This document shows, piece by piece, positions 9,123-17,177 of a DNA stretch of 56,357 nt. Under the pieces are notes generated by a model. That model made no database searches. It worked only from the letters and a program-made list of their open reading frames with translations, and was not told where the DNA came from. This stretch comes from Bacteroidales bacterium (lineage in GTDB: Bacteria; Planctomycetota; Planctomycetia; Gemmatales; Gemmataceae), in assembly GCA_026931725.1 (NCBI GenBank), contig JAIXLE010000096.1, forward strand, positions 1-56,357. Reading direction: 5' to 3'. Within the stretch, counting starts at the first letter, position 1. Every line of letters begins with the position of its first letter. The translations under genes were made by a program, and so were the position numbers.

Positions 9123-9676
9123 CATGGGAAATCGAACGGTACGACTGGGCAAAGCTCGGTGCGGTCGACAGCGCGGCGCATGTACCGTCGGCGTTGATCG
9201 CGTTGTGTGAGGCTCAGAGTCGTGAGCAAGCCGAGCGCGAATACTGGCGTATAGATAACCATGTCATGCTACAAGGCAGTCTGTTTGAGGCCAGTCTGCC
9301 CACCGCCTCGTGCGCAGTGATTGGTGTGGCGTCCTGCACAGATCACGGTTTAAACTGGCTTTTAGAATTGCTTGTACAGATTGCTCATGGATACGAGTCC
9401 GAACAAATTTTGGCTTCCTCGTATGCAAACTTTAAGATTGCATGTTTGATGGAAATTAGTAAGGGTTACGGCTGGTATTTGGCCAATCTTAGATCTCTTG
9501 ACATCGAAACGGTCATGCACTGTGTCGATCTCGTTGGGTATTCATCTGAGGTGCTGGATAGCAGAAACCAAGCAATATCGCATCTGCTTCAGTTGGAAGC
9601 GGCAACTCAAGAGGCAGGTCTTCAGGAACTCATCAAAAATTGGATTGAAGAACTGTGTAAATCAAATGCAACATAA
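9119..9676 (+). CDS. Probable immunity protein for the upstream deaminase-like toxin
   Basis: 185 residues, starting at the ATG that overlaps the toxin stop. It appears all-helical. The N-terminal text AEREYWRIDNHVMLQGSLFEAS resembles a family, often found behind polymorphic toxins in actinobacteria and others, with a 'YWRLDNHVVVQG.LFEAA' signature. I recognise this from memory only. Position, size and translational coupling are typical of immunity genes. Base composition from about 9330 is clearly lower in GC than the surroundings, a sign of separate acquisition. It would bind and block the toxin in the cytoplasm. Confidence 0.65.
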   Translation: MTWEIERYDWAKLGAVDSAAHVPSALIALCEAQSREQAEREYWRIDNHVMLQGSLFEASLPTASCAVIGVASCTDHGLNWLLELLVQIAHGYESEQILASSYANFKIACLMEISKGYGWYLANLRSLDIETVMHCVDLVGYSSEVLDSRNQAISHLLQLEAATQEAGLQELIKNWIEELCKSNAT

Positions 9677-9693
9677 ACCTGGGTGCCGGGGCG

Positions 9694-10566
9694 GTGCTGG
9701 CCGTCGGCGGGTTGGCGATGCTCGGATACAACTTCGGAGGCGGGGCGGTCGGGCGGTACTACGACGGCGGGCAGACGGTGGCCGGGGCATTGGTGGGCAG
9801 CGCGGCGGACGTGAGCGGGGTGAGTGCGGTGTACGCGGGTGTGACCAACCGAGACATCGTAGCGGGCGGTCATTTGGGGCTTACGGTCGAGCAGCAGCGG
9901 GAGCAACTGGGTGCGGGCGGCGTTCAGGCGGCTGGTACGGTGCTGTCGTTGGGTGGGGCGACTCGATCCTTCGTCAAGGGTAAGACGCCAGCGGCCGGGA
10001 AGGCGACGCACGCCGACGCTCCGCCATCAGCGGGAGCGAAGGCTCCTCCGCCGGCCGAGTTGACTGCGCCGACAACCTCGGCCGGTAAGAGTGCCGCTGG
10101 GAAGACGGGGACGGCGGAGGTGGTCGAGTGCGCGACTCCGCCGGGTTGCTTCGCGGTGGGTGTGCCGGTGGCAGGGGAGCATGGGCCGGTCCCGATCGAG
10201 GCGGTGTCGGCGACCATGAAGGTATGGGCGCGGGACGAGCATGACCCAGACGGGCCGTTGGTGTTATGTGAAGTGGAGGAGGTGTTTGAGCGGTTCAGCT
10301 TGGTGTGGGAGGTGTTAGCAGCCAACGGTGTGGTGATTCGGACGACGGCGGAGCATCCGTTTTGGGTGGTGAGTCGGGGTTGGACCGATGTGGACGCGAT
10401 CCGGCCGGGTGAGAGGCTGGTCGGTCGGGACGGTGCGGAGATCGGGATCGAATCTGTTCGGAACACGGGTCGGTACGAGCGGGTGTATAACTTCCGGGTG
10501 GCCGGTGCCCACACCTACTTCGTTGGCTGTCCCGAATGGGTGTGCGTCCCGAAAATGCCATCCTGA
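9694..10566 (+). pseudogene. Fragment of a polymorphic toxin: pre-Hint region + truncated Hint domain
   Basis: The reading frame opens after a stop at 9660 and is coherent from NLGAGAVLAVGG; GTG 9694 is the first usable start. Residues 1-100 (Gly/Ala-rich, GYNFGGGAVGRYYDGGQTV, a possible membrane segment) match the region that usually precedes Hint in RHS-type proteins. The Hint domain then repeats copy 1 exactly but ends at GCPEW; the frame runs into unrelated sequence (VCVPKMPS stop). It lacks the terminal HN and any toxin, and it has no N-terminal export part, so it is a relic. It may act as a donor for recombination with copy 1. Confidence 0.75.
9999..10540 (+). repeat. 542-bp direct repeat, copy 2 (Hint coding)
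   Basis: Same sequence as 8135-8676. Its right border coincides with the start of a 23-bp repeat at 10541, where the Hint coding sequence is cut off. Confidence 0.95.
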
Positions 10567-10653
10567 CAGCGGATGTTGCTTGAGCGTGCCATTTCGGCAG
10601 TTCAAAGCACGGATGGGACCGATACGGACTTGTGCGTCCCGAAAATGCCATCC
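10541..10653. repeat. 23-bp direct repeat pair, 90 bp apart
   Basis: A 23-base unit beginning TGTGCGTCCCGAAAATGCCA occurs at 10541-10563 and 10631-10653. A core GAAAATGCCAT recurs at 10777-10787, and an inverted, degenerate form lies near 10585. The first copy sits exactly at the broken end of the Hint domain, so these repeats may be the footprint of the rearrangement. Confidence 0.7.
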
Positions 10654-11575
10654 AGGCAATCGGAGCGATACATTCCTGTCATAACGGCAGATGAGAAGGT
10701 GGACGGAATCGACGACGAGTCAACGATTGTTGTTGCAATGGCGACTTCGGAGCGTTGGCGAGATTGCTGTTCGCGCGAAAATGCCATTCGGCACGCACCG
10801 TCCGCGTGGGCGATTCGCCGAGAATCACCAAATCATTGAGCCGATGGGAAGAGATTCGGAAGCGTTACGCCGCCCGACGATAGCGGTGATGTAGGCCACC
10901 GCACATCGGGATGGAGGCGACGGAACCGCGTTCGGCTGGTTCGACCTCACGCGGATCGGGGGCGTGTGTCACTGGAATCGGTGCGGGCCAATTTGGAAGA
11001 GCGTTGCTTCCGTTTCTGAACCAACCGTGGGCGTTGGGCGCGAAGGAGAGGAAGCAAACGGGCTATAACCCGAACCCCGCAGCAGCAGAGAGACACCGAG
11101 AGTTTCGGGCCGAGGTTCCGAGAGACGTTGGCCAGTGCCGTGTGGGGTCGTGGAGGTGAGAGACAACGCCAAAGGGGCGAGAGACGTAAACCCTTGCGGA
11201 TTCTGGCGTAAAAATCGAAGTGCGTTTTGGGAAAGTCTCTGGCTCGGCTCAAAACACCGGGTTTCGATGTTTTCAGAAGGAAAGTGAAAGTACAGGGCGA
11301 CCACCGCCCTTCCAATTCCCATCTCGGTTTTCTCTACTTATACCAAAACCCCGGCCCAAAGTCTCGGTTCGATGCGTACAAACGAAAACGAAGCCAGGGT
11401 TATAGCCCGAAATCGCGTCTTTCGTTGGGAGTGTTGGATCGCCTGAAAAACAAGCACTTTCCGAGTTCGCATCGTTTATGGAGTAGCGCATTTTTCTTTT
11501 CCAAATGGCGGTGACGAGCAGGATCAAATCCAGTCTTCGTCGTCATCGGCTTCCTCTTCGATCACCCATTCTACT
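10654..11575. other. About 0.9 kb without recognisable genes
   Basis: No frame in either direction reads like protein. The segment holds an inverted repeat: CGGGCTATAACCCG (11059-11072) against GGGTTATAGCCCG (11397-11409), and a small hairpin AGGGCG/CGCCCT near 11295. Composition is more AT-rich from about 11200. The left border of the prophage, set by its serine recombinase, could lie here, but I cannot fix it. Confidence 0.5.
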
Positions 11576-11610
11576 TCGCGGACAACTCGAAAACGGATGG
11601 CGTAGATAAC
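11576..11610 (+). promoter_or_regulatory. Conserved 35-bp promoter-like motif, copy A
   Basis: GGACAA (11580-11585), a 17-base spacer, then TAGATA (11603-11608). About 31 of 35 positions agree with copies at 18928 and 30300. It lies 15 bp before the first gene of the integration operon. Proposed as a phage promoter; a repressor site is also possible because the spacer is conserved too. Confidence 0.6.
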
Positions 11611-11625
11611 CGTCAGGTCGCTTAC

Positions 11626-11796
11626 ATGGAGCCTGACGACATGCAATTTCCACCTCCCGAATTGTCTCCGCAGCAACGCATGGCACAAATCGCTGCCATC
11701 CTTGCGAGGGGTGTTCTGCGCCTCAAGCAGGACGCCTTCCGCGACGCATCTTCCCCGTCGAAAGAAAGTCCTCCCAAACATCAGAAAAAGCCTTGA
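11626..11796 (+). CDS. Small protein at head of integration operon
   Basis: 56 residues, too short for many gene callers. It has a central helix (SPQQRMAQIAAILARGVLRL) and a basic, polar tail ending PKHQKKP. Short proteins with an IAAILARGVLRL-type helix are, as I recall, common just upstream of DUF2924 and serine recombinase genes in planctomycete elements. No Shine-Dalgarno site is evident and the leader from the motif at 11576 would be only about 12 bases. The DUF2924 gene starts 71 bp downstream. Function unknown; a DNA-binding accessory of the recombinase is a guess. Confidence 0.6.
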   Translation: MEPDDMQFPPPELSPQQRMAQIAAILARGVLRLKQDAFRDASSPSKESPPKHQKKP

Positions 11797-11867
11797 TTTC
11801 AAGGCGAAAACGAGGCTCACTGTGTCTCGCGTTACGGGTTTTAACGCACTCAAAACTTGGAGGACTT

Positions 11868-12353
11868 ATGTCATTCGACGTCGACAAAGAACTGGCCAAG
11901 CTCGAAGAGGCGACCACGGGTCAACTCATTGAGCGCTTCGCCGAACTGTTCGGCACGCAAACGCACTCGCGGCACCGAACGTACCTGATCCGCAAGATTC
12001 TCTGGAAGCTCCAGACGAACGAAGCGGGCGACCTCAGTGAGCGGGCGAAGAAACGCGCCAAAGAACTCTCGAAGGAATCGGAACTCCGCGTCATGCCACC
12101 GACCACGCTCGACAAGAAGCCGGTCGCGGCGATGACCATCGACTTGAAAGTGAAACGCGATCCGCGACTGCCGTTGCCCGGTGCGGCCCTCCTCCGCGAG
12201 TACAAGGGGAAACGCTACGAAGTGATCGTTCACGCCACGGACTTCGAGTTCGAGGGGGAACGCTACCGCTCGCTCTCGGCCATCGCCCACAAAATTACCG
12301 GCTGCCACGTCAACGGCTTCCGTTTCTTCAATCTGGTGGAGGGTGGCAAGTGA
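11868..12353 (+). CDS. DUF2924 domain protein
   Basis: 161 residues from ATG 11868, preceded by GGAGGA. The N-terminal half is helical (ELAKLEEATTGQLIERFAEL, then HRTYLIRKILWKLQ). The C-terminal half contains GAALLREYKGKRYEVIVHA and YRSLSAIAHKITGCHVNGF, the conserved parts of DUF2924, which resembles nucleic-acid-binding folds. DUF2924 genes commonly sit beside large serine recombinases in prophages (also in Wolbachia phage WO). Its stop overlaps the recombinase ATG by 4 bp, so the two are coupled. A role as a recombination directionality or accessory factor is plausible but unproven. Confidence 0.85.
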   Translation: MSFDVDKELAKLEEATTGQLIERFAELFGTQTHSRHRTYLIRKILWKLQTNEAGDLSERAKKRAKELSKESELRVMPPTTLDKKPVAAMTIDLKVKRDPRLPLPGAALLREYKGKRYEVIVHATDFEFEGERYRSLSAIAHKITGCHVNGFRFFNLVEGGK

Positions 12354-13924
12354 TGAAACCGAAAACCGCACGCACCGGAACGCCACAGGTCCGGTGTGCG
12401 ATCTACACCCGCAAGTCCACGGACGAAGGGTTGGAGCAGGAATTCAACTCGCTCGACGCCCAACGTGAAGCGGCTGAAGCGTTCGTCACCAGCCAAGCGG
12501 GGGAAGGCTGGAAAGCGATTCCGCTTCGCTACGACGACGGCGGCTTTACCGGCGGGAACATGGAACGCCCCGCCTTGCAACGCCTGCTGGCCGACATCAA
12601 GGACAAGAAGATCGACTGCGTGATCGTTTATAAGGTGGACCGCCTGAGCCGGTCGCTCCTCGATTTCGCCAAGCTGATCGAGACGTTCGAGAAACACAAA
12701 GTCCCCTTCGTTAGCGTCACGCAGCAGTTTAACACGGCGAATTCGATGGGACGGTTGGTGCTGAACGTTCTGCTCTCCTTCGCCCAGTTCGAGCGGGAGA
12801 TCATCGGCGAACGGATCCGCGACAAGATCGCCGCTACGAAGAAGAAAGGGAAATGGTCGGGCGGCTTCCCGGTGCTGGGCTACGACGTGGACCGTTCCGG
12901 CCCCAGCGCCAAGTTGGTGCCCAATGCCAGAGAATTGCCCCGCGTCCGCGAGATATTTCAGTTGTACCTCAAGCTCGGCGCGATGCTCCCGGTGGTCGAC
13001 GAGTTGAGCCGCCGCAACTGGAAGAACAAAGAGAACCGCACCACGAAGGGCGATGTTCGCGGCGGCAAGCTTTTCGACAAATGCAGCCTGCACGCCCTGC
13101 TGACGAACCCGATCTACATCGGCAGGGTTCGCCACCAGACGAACGTCTACCCCGGTGAACACGAGGCCATCGTCGATAAGGAGGTCTCCGACGAAGTGCA
13201 GAACATGATGCGGAAGAACGCCCGGTGCGGCGGGCCGCTCGTTCGCAACAAGCATGGTGCCCTCCTTCGCGGGCTGCTCTGCTGCAAGGGGTGCGACCGC
13301 ACGATGGTCCACACCTACACCCAGAAAGGAGGCCGCATCAAGTATCGCTACTACACCTGCACGAAGGCCATCAAGAGCGGTCGGCGAGCGTGTCCGTCGC
13401 CCTCCCTTCCGGCTGGCGAAGCCGAGAAAGTGGTGGTCGATCAAATCCGCGCCCTGACCTCCGACGCCGGCTTGCGGGCCGAAGTCATCAAGCAGGCGAA
13501 CGCTCAGTACGACGCCGAGATCGCCGAGATGATGAACGAGCGGGTGCAACTCGAACGCGAACTCGCCCGGCACGTCACGGAGATTCGCAAACTGGCCACC
13601 AGCGGAGCGAGTGATTCCGCAACCACCGCCTTGATCGCTGACTTGCACGAGAAGATCGCCAGCGCGGAAACCCGGAGCAAGGAACTCGAAGACTTGGTTC
13701 ACGACCGCGAGAAAGACCGGCTCACGCACGAAGACGTGGTGGTCGCGTTCGAGGACTTCGACACACTCTGGGATGCCCTGATTCCCCGCGAGCAAGCCTC
13801 GATCATCCACCTACTGATTTCGCGGATCGAGTTCGACCCGAAGGAAAGTTCGGTATCGGTGACGTTCCACCCGACCGCCATTCGCACGCTGATGAACACG
13901 AAACTCGGAGGTGCCGCCGCATGA
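12350..13924 (+). CDS. Large serine recombinase (phage integrase)
   Basis: 524 residues. The N-terminal resolvase domain (15-160) has catalytic Ser23 in IYTRKSTDEG, the Arg-containing YKVDRLSRS, and FEREIIGERIRDK. It is followed by a recombinase domain (170-300) and a zinc-ribbon segment with CCKGC (about 313-317) and later Cys residues in YYTCTKAIKSGRRAC. A coiled-coil insertion lies at about 385-450. This is the complete architecture of enzymes such as phiC31 integrase, which join attP and attB through a 5'-phosphoserine link and need a directionality factor for excision. It lies between DUF2924 and a small helix-turn-helix gene with 4-bp overlaps on both sides. It should integrate the prophage that follows. 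Confidence 0.95.
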   Translation: MMKPKTARTGTPQVRCAIYTRKSTDEGLEQEFNSLDAQREAAEAFVTSQAGEGWKAIPLRYDDGGFTGGNMERPALQRLLADIKDKKIDCVIVYKVDRLSRSLLDFAKLIETFEKHKVPFVSVTQQFNTANSMGRLVLNVLLSFAQFEREIIGERIRDKIAATKKKGKWSGGFPVLGYDVDRSGPSAKLVPNARELPRVREIFQLYLKLGAMLPVVDELSRRNWKNKENRTTKGDVRGGKLFDKCSLHALLTNPIYIGRVRHQTNVYPGEHEAIVDKEVSDEVQNMMRKNARCGGPLVRNKHGALLRGLLCCKGCDRTMVHTYTQKGGRIKYRYYTCTKAIKSGRRACPSPSLPAGEAEKVVVDQIRALTSDAGLRAEVIKQANAQYDAEIAEMMNERVQLERELARHVTEIRKLATSGASDSATTALIADLHEKIASAETRSKELEDLVHDREKDRLTHEDVVVAFEDFDTLWDALIPREQASIIHLLISRIEFDPKESSVSVTFHPTAIRTLMNTKLGGAAA

Positions 13925-14328
13925 TTACGATCAAGAAGAAAATCTATTTCGCTCGCGGAGCGCAGGGGCGAACGCGGATCATGGACAAGCCGCCGCCGGC
14001 GGAGAAAGTTCCCGAAGGGCGCGTCCCCCGACTCTCGCGGCTGATGGCATTAGCGTTGCTCTTCGACGACCTCATCCGCTCGCGGCGCTGTACGGACATG
14101 GGGGAAATCGCCCGTATCTGCATGGTCACGCAGCCACGCATCACGCAGGTGATGAATCTCCTCCACCTCGCACCGGACATTCAGGAGGAGCTGCTTTTCC
14201 TGCCGCTGGTTGATTGCGGCCGCGACCCGATCCACGAGAAGCGGATGCGGAAGGTCTGCCAGGAAGCGGACTTCGCCCACCAACGCCGTCTGTGGGAAGT
14301 GCTGAAACGGAGCAGCTCAGCCGAGTAG
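13921..14328 (+). CDS. Small helix-turn-helix protein of the integration operon
   Basis: 135 residues; the ATG overlaps the recombinase stop. A helix-turn-helix is visible at about 60-85 (EIARICMVTQPRITQVMNLL), similar to the HTH of ParB/KorB-like proteins. The C-terminal part is helical (HQRRLWEVLKR). A basic Pro-rich stretch precedes the HTH. Translational coupling to the recombinase suggests a role in integration or excision, for example as a directionality or repressor protein. That is inference from position only. Confidence 0.7.
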   Translation: MITIKKKIYFARGAQGRTRIMDKPPPAEKVPEGRVPRLSRLMALALLFDDLIRSRRCTDMGEIARICMVTQPRITQVMNLLHLAPDIQEELLFLPLVDCGRDPIHEKRMRKVCQEADFAHQRRLWEVLKRSSSAE

Positions 14329-14466
14329 GGTTTCGCCAATTCCAACGAATAGCCGGGTTGTCCTGCCCTTTCCGTGGGCCGGAACGCCAGGCTGTTGTCG
14401 TTCCAATCACTTTTTCGCTACACACATTGTTTTCCCCTGACCGGCGGGTTAAGATGAGGGTGTTGT

Positions 14467-14487
14467 TTACTGTGAATTGAACAGTTA
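14467..14487. promoter_or_regulatory. Operator-like palindrome 1 of the lysogeny module
   Basis: TTACTGT-N7-ACAGTTA, half sites matching at six or seven positions. The same arrangement recurs at 15949-15970 upstream of the second gene pair. It is a plausible binding site for the XRE protein at 14800. Confidence 0.5.
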
Positions 14488-14501
14488 GGACGAGGGGCGG
14501 C

Positions 14502-14594
14502 ATGGCGAAGAACGTTTTTAAGGTATTCCGGATTGGTGACACCGTCACGCACGATCCGAATGCATTGTCGGGAGGGGTGGAGTATGACCATTGA
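14502..14594 (+). CDS. Possible 30-residue ORF
   Basis: ATG 14502, preceded by GAGGGG, encodes MAKNVFKVFRIGDTVTH and stops at 14594. It begins 15 bp after palindrome 1. It has no recognisable similarity and may be a leader peptide or a remnant of the same decayed gene as the restriction-subunit fragment behind it. Confidence 0.25.
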   Translation: MAKNVFKVFRIGDTVTHDPNALSGGVEYDH

Positions 14595-14623
14595 ACAACT
14601 CCAAACTCTCGTGAGAGTAGGGG

Positions 14624-14746
14624 AATTCGAAAAACGTGCGGGCCAACCTGCGTGTCATTATCAAGCGTATCCCCCGCAAACACGGCTACCCGCCGGACAA
14701 ACAAGCGAAGGCGACCGAAACCGTGTTGGAACCAGCGGAGGCATAA
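14624..14746 (+). pseudogene. Remnant of a type I restriction HsdR C-terminus
   Basis: The frame reads [14 protein letters not shown], then [20 protein letters not shown] and a stop at 14746. The pattern 'R.[23 protein letters not shown]' is, to my recollection, a strong signature of the last residues of type I restriction (HsdR/DUF3387) proteins. Upstream in this frame there are stop codons, so only about 40 codons survive. It implies that a restriction locus was once at this site. Confidence 0.55.
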
Positions 14747-14799
14747 TCTCGAATGGGGACTGAAGGAACCGGCCCGTCATCCAGTCTGGGAGAGAGAGC

Positions 14800-15186
14800 A
14801 TGACCCAGAAATCCAAACTGTTTGGACAAGTTCTCCGCGAGAGGCGTTTGGAAAAAGGCTTCACGTTGCGGCGATTCGCTGACTTGATGGGTATTAGCCC
14901 AACGTACCTGTCGCAGGTCGAACAGTGTAACGTTGATCCGCCGACGGCGGAACGTGTGAAGCAGATGGCCGAGGCTCTCGACGTGAATCCCGATGAATGG
15001 ATCGTCTTGGCCGACCGCTTGCCGAACGATTTGCCGGGGATCATCAAGAAACAACCCACGGTGATGCCCGATTTGCTGCGTGAGGCCAGCGGGCTAACCA
15101 TTGAGCAATTGCGGAAGCTCAAAGAACAGGCTCGCAAAATGCGAGAGAAAAACACACAAGAAGCGGACGAGGGGGAAAAGAAATGA
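14800..15186 (+). CDS. XRE-family transcriptional regulator (ImmR-like repressor)
   Basis: 128 residues. A Cro/C1-type helix-turn-helix lies at about 10-65 (FGQVLRERRLEKGFTLRRFA, LMGISPTYLSQVEQ, then ALDVNPDEW). The C-terminal tail is a charged helix (EQLRKLKEQARKMREKN). The stop overlaps the metallopeptidase ATG, the standard pairing of an ImmR-type repressor with its ImmA-type protease, as in ICEBs1. There, cleavage of the repressor induces the element. The likely operators are the palindromes at 14467 and 15949. This is probably the lysogeny repressor. Confidence 0.9.
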   Translation: MTQKSKLFGQVLRERRLEKGFTLRRFADLMGISPTYLSQVEQCNVDPPTAERVKQMAEALDVNPDEWIVLADRLPNDLPGIIKKQPTVMPDLLREASGLTIEQLRKLKEQARKMREKNTQEADEGEKK

Positions 15187-15926
15187 GCGTTGACGTGCCA
15201 TTCTTGAAAGCATCCGTCATCGAAGCCGAAGCGAACTTGCTCCTCGCCGAGTTCGGGAAAGCTTACGGTGAAGTCGTCGAGCCACCCGTTACGCTCGACG
15301 AGATCATCGAGTTGCACCTGGGCCTATATTCCGATTTCATGGATATGAAGACCGAGTTCGGACACAGTGACATCCACGGCGCGATCTTCTTCCACGAAAA
15401 GATGATCGCCGTCGATATGCAGTTCGACCCGAAACTCTACCCCAACAAACGCGGGCGATACCGATTCACGCTGGCCCACGAAACCGGCCACTGGTGCCTG
15501 CACCGGAAACACTTCCTCCGTCGCGGCGGCGAGCAGTTCCTGTTCGACGGTGCGCCGTCGAAACCGGACTTCGTCTGTCGATCCAGCGAAAAGAAGAAGC
15601 CCGTCGAATGGCAGGCTGACACGTTCGCGGCGTACCTGCTCATGCCGCGAACGCTGGTGAAAGACGCTTGGGAACAATGGCGTGGAGAGGCGGGAGCAAT
15701 CGCGTTGAGCGAGATTGACGACACCCGCAAGCAGAAGATCATCACCGCCGAGTTGCTTCGTCGCGGCGGCATGGAATTGAGTGCCGACGCACAGGAAACC
15801 ATGATCTTGGAACACCTGAGCCGACCACTCGCGGAGCAATTCGCAGTCTCCGCACCGGCCATGCGGATTCGACTCGAAGACCTCGGCTTCCTCGTGCGGA
15901 AGAAAGAGGTCTCGCTCTTCGATTGA
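15183..15926 (+). CDS. ImmA/IrrE-family metallopeptidase
   Basis: 247 residues. The zinc-binding HExxH is HETGH (99-103) in RFTLAHETGHWCLHR; the segment DTFAAYLLMPRTLV supplies the third-ligand region typical of the family. Family members cut a partner XRE repressor after a DNA-damage or cell-density signal. The gene overlaps the XRE gene by 4 bp. The C-terminal part (about 185-247) is helical and could sense the inducing signal. Cytoplasmic. It should control prophage induction by cleaving the XRE protein. Confidence 0.92.
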   Translation: MSVDVPFLKASVIEAEANLLLAEFGKAYGEVVEPPVTLDEIIELHLGLYSDFMDMKTEFGHSDIHGAIFFHEKMIAVDMQFDPKLYPNKRGRYRFTLAHETGHWCLHRKHFLRRGGEQFLFDGAPSKPDFVCRSSEKKKPVEWQADTFAAYLLMPRTLVKDAWEQWRGEAGAIALSEIDDTRKQKIITAELLRRGGMELSADAQETMILEHLSRPLAEQFAVSAPAMRIRLEDLGFLVRKKEVSLFD

Positions 15927-15948
15927 AGGGCGGTTTTTTGCTTCGTGT

Positions 15949-15970
15949 TTACTGTCTATCAGACAGGTTA
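15949..15970. promoter_or_regulatory. Operator-like palindrome 2 of the lysogeny module
   Basis: TTACTGT-N7-ACAGGTTA, the same layout as at 14467 with one extra G in the right half. It lies 20 bp upstream of the GTG at 15990, overlapping the expected promoter. This places the two following genes under the same regulator. Confidence 0.5.
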
Positions 15971-15989
15971 CATCTGGGGGGAGGGGATT

Positions 15990-17177
15990 GTGTCGAAATC
16001 GTTTGACATGAAGAAGCAACTCAAGTTGCTCGACAAATCGCTGTTGCGGCGGCTCTTCGAGGAGTTCCGCGTCATGGCCGATGTACCGTGGGACTCACTG
16101 AAGTCGCACGACATCACGCCCATTGTGGAAGGGTGGGATGCACTCGAAAGCGACACCCGCCGCAAGCTGGAAGTCGTTCTTCAAGATGTCAACGAACTGG
16201 CCGACGAGCGAAGCCAGCGCGTTCTTGTGGAAGACCTGGAATGGCGTTGCCCGGACAAGCTCACGACATTCGCCGAGCGAAGCGGCCTGCACGACAAGGC
16301 GTTGTGGGCGTACCTCGATGCCCGTGGGTCCTTCGACGAAACATCGGTTTACGCGCGGGCGGAAGCGCTGCGTGGCGGCCAATTTTCCAACCGCTGGAAC
16401 GGCCTGGAGAAGAAGTTGCTCGATGTGACCCCTGCACTCATTCGGGGATTGGAAGAAAGCGTCCGCACGTATTACCACGAAAAGGAACTCCGCGCCGAGC
16501 ATTGCCGGGTTCACCATTATCGGCGTGCGAACGGCACCGACTACTTCTACGCCTACCTTCCGGAGTGGGCCGACAAACGCCTGGGGTTCGATAACGCGGG
16601 CGAACTGACGGCGCGCGAATTGGAATACGCCTTCCACGATGTGTTCATCTTCGAGCCGAACGACGGCGCATTGGAGATCATCGCCAAGGGCGGCAAGAAG
16701 GTGCAGTTGCCCCTGCGCCGGGCGTTCTGCAAGTCGGTTCTCGATGTCGAAGTGGACGATACCGACCCGATTCGCCGCTGCTACGAACTGGATCACCTGC
16801 TGGAACCCACGTTCGCGTTCATCACGGAGCCGGAAGATTGCATTCAATCCGTGCATATCCGGCGAGTTCGCGTCATGCCGGCGGTCGCCCATCCCATCAT
16901 TGAGTCGCACGAACCCCGGTTGCGCGAAACGGTGACGCTTGCCGAGTTCCGCTCCGTGATCCGCGAGTTGTGTGAAGCCCACGGGTGGTCGCCCGCAGAG
17001 TTGCACATTCTGCAAATCGGCATCCAGATCGAGTTCCAGAGCAACGGTCGCGGGCGGAAGAAAACGATGACGTTCAACGTCTCCAAGCCGAACACCTGCG
17101 ATCTCAAGAGCAAACCGGACGACGTGCGTGAGGTCGGCGAACGCTGCATCCGTCGATGGAGGATTCTCCGTGCGTGA
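15990..17177 (+). CDS. Conserved-looking protein of unknown function behind the repressor module
   Basis: 395 residues from GTG 15990, chosen because GGGGGAGGGG sits 6 bases before it and the upstream ATG (15945) has no ribosome site. The composition is that of a soluble, charged protein. The N-terminal third is helical (RRLFEEFRVMADVPW); a central region has the strand-like HCRVHHYRRANGTDYFYAYL; the C-terminal third has VTLAEFRSVIRELCEAHGW. No motif I can name is present. The next gene overlaps its end by 8 bp. The operator-like palindrome upstream suggests co-regulation with the lysogeny switch. It could be lysogenic cargo, such as superinfection exclusion or defence, but nothing in the sequence proves that. 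Confidence 0.75.
   Translation: MSKSFDMKKQLKLLDKSLLRRLFEEFRVMADVPWDSLKSHDITPIVEGWDALESDTRRKLEVVLQDVNELADERSQRVLVEDLEWRCPDKLTTFAERSGLHDKALWAYLDARGSFDETSVYARAEALRGGQFSNRWNGLEKKLLDVTPALIRGLEESVRTYYHEKELRAEHCRVHHYRRANGTDYFYAYLPEWADKRLGFDNAGELTARELEYAFHDVFIFEPNDGALEIIAKGGKKVQLPLRRAFCKSVLDVEVDDTDPIRRCYELDHLLEPTFAFITEPEDCIQSVHIRRVRVMPAVAHPIIESHEPRLRETVTLAEFRSVIRELCEAHGWSPAELHILQIGIQIEFQSNGRGRKKTMTFNVSKPNTCDLKSKPDDVREVGERCIRRWRILRA

Larger units (their letters stand above)
14329..14799. other. Intergenic region with an operator-like palindrome and gene remnants
   Basis: 471 bp between the integration operon and the lysogeny switch. It holds the palindrome at 14467-14487, a possible 30-codon ORF (14502-14594) and the restriction-subunit remnant at 14624-14746. 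No other feature is supported. Confidence 0.6.

Noticed and set aside
10541-10787. Repeated GAAAATGCCAT units as a CRISPR array
   Set aside because: Only two full repeats, irregular third copy, no uniform spacers and no cas genes.
11524-11853. Minus-strand 109-codon ORF
   Set aside because: It lies opposite the promoter-like motif and the small plus-strand gene at 11626, and its sequence has no domain-like pattern.
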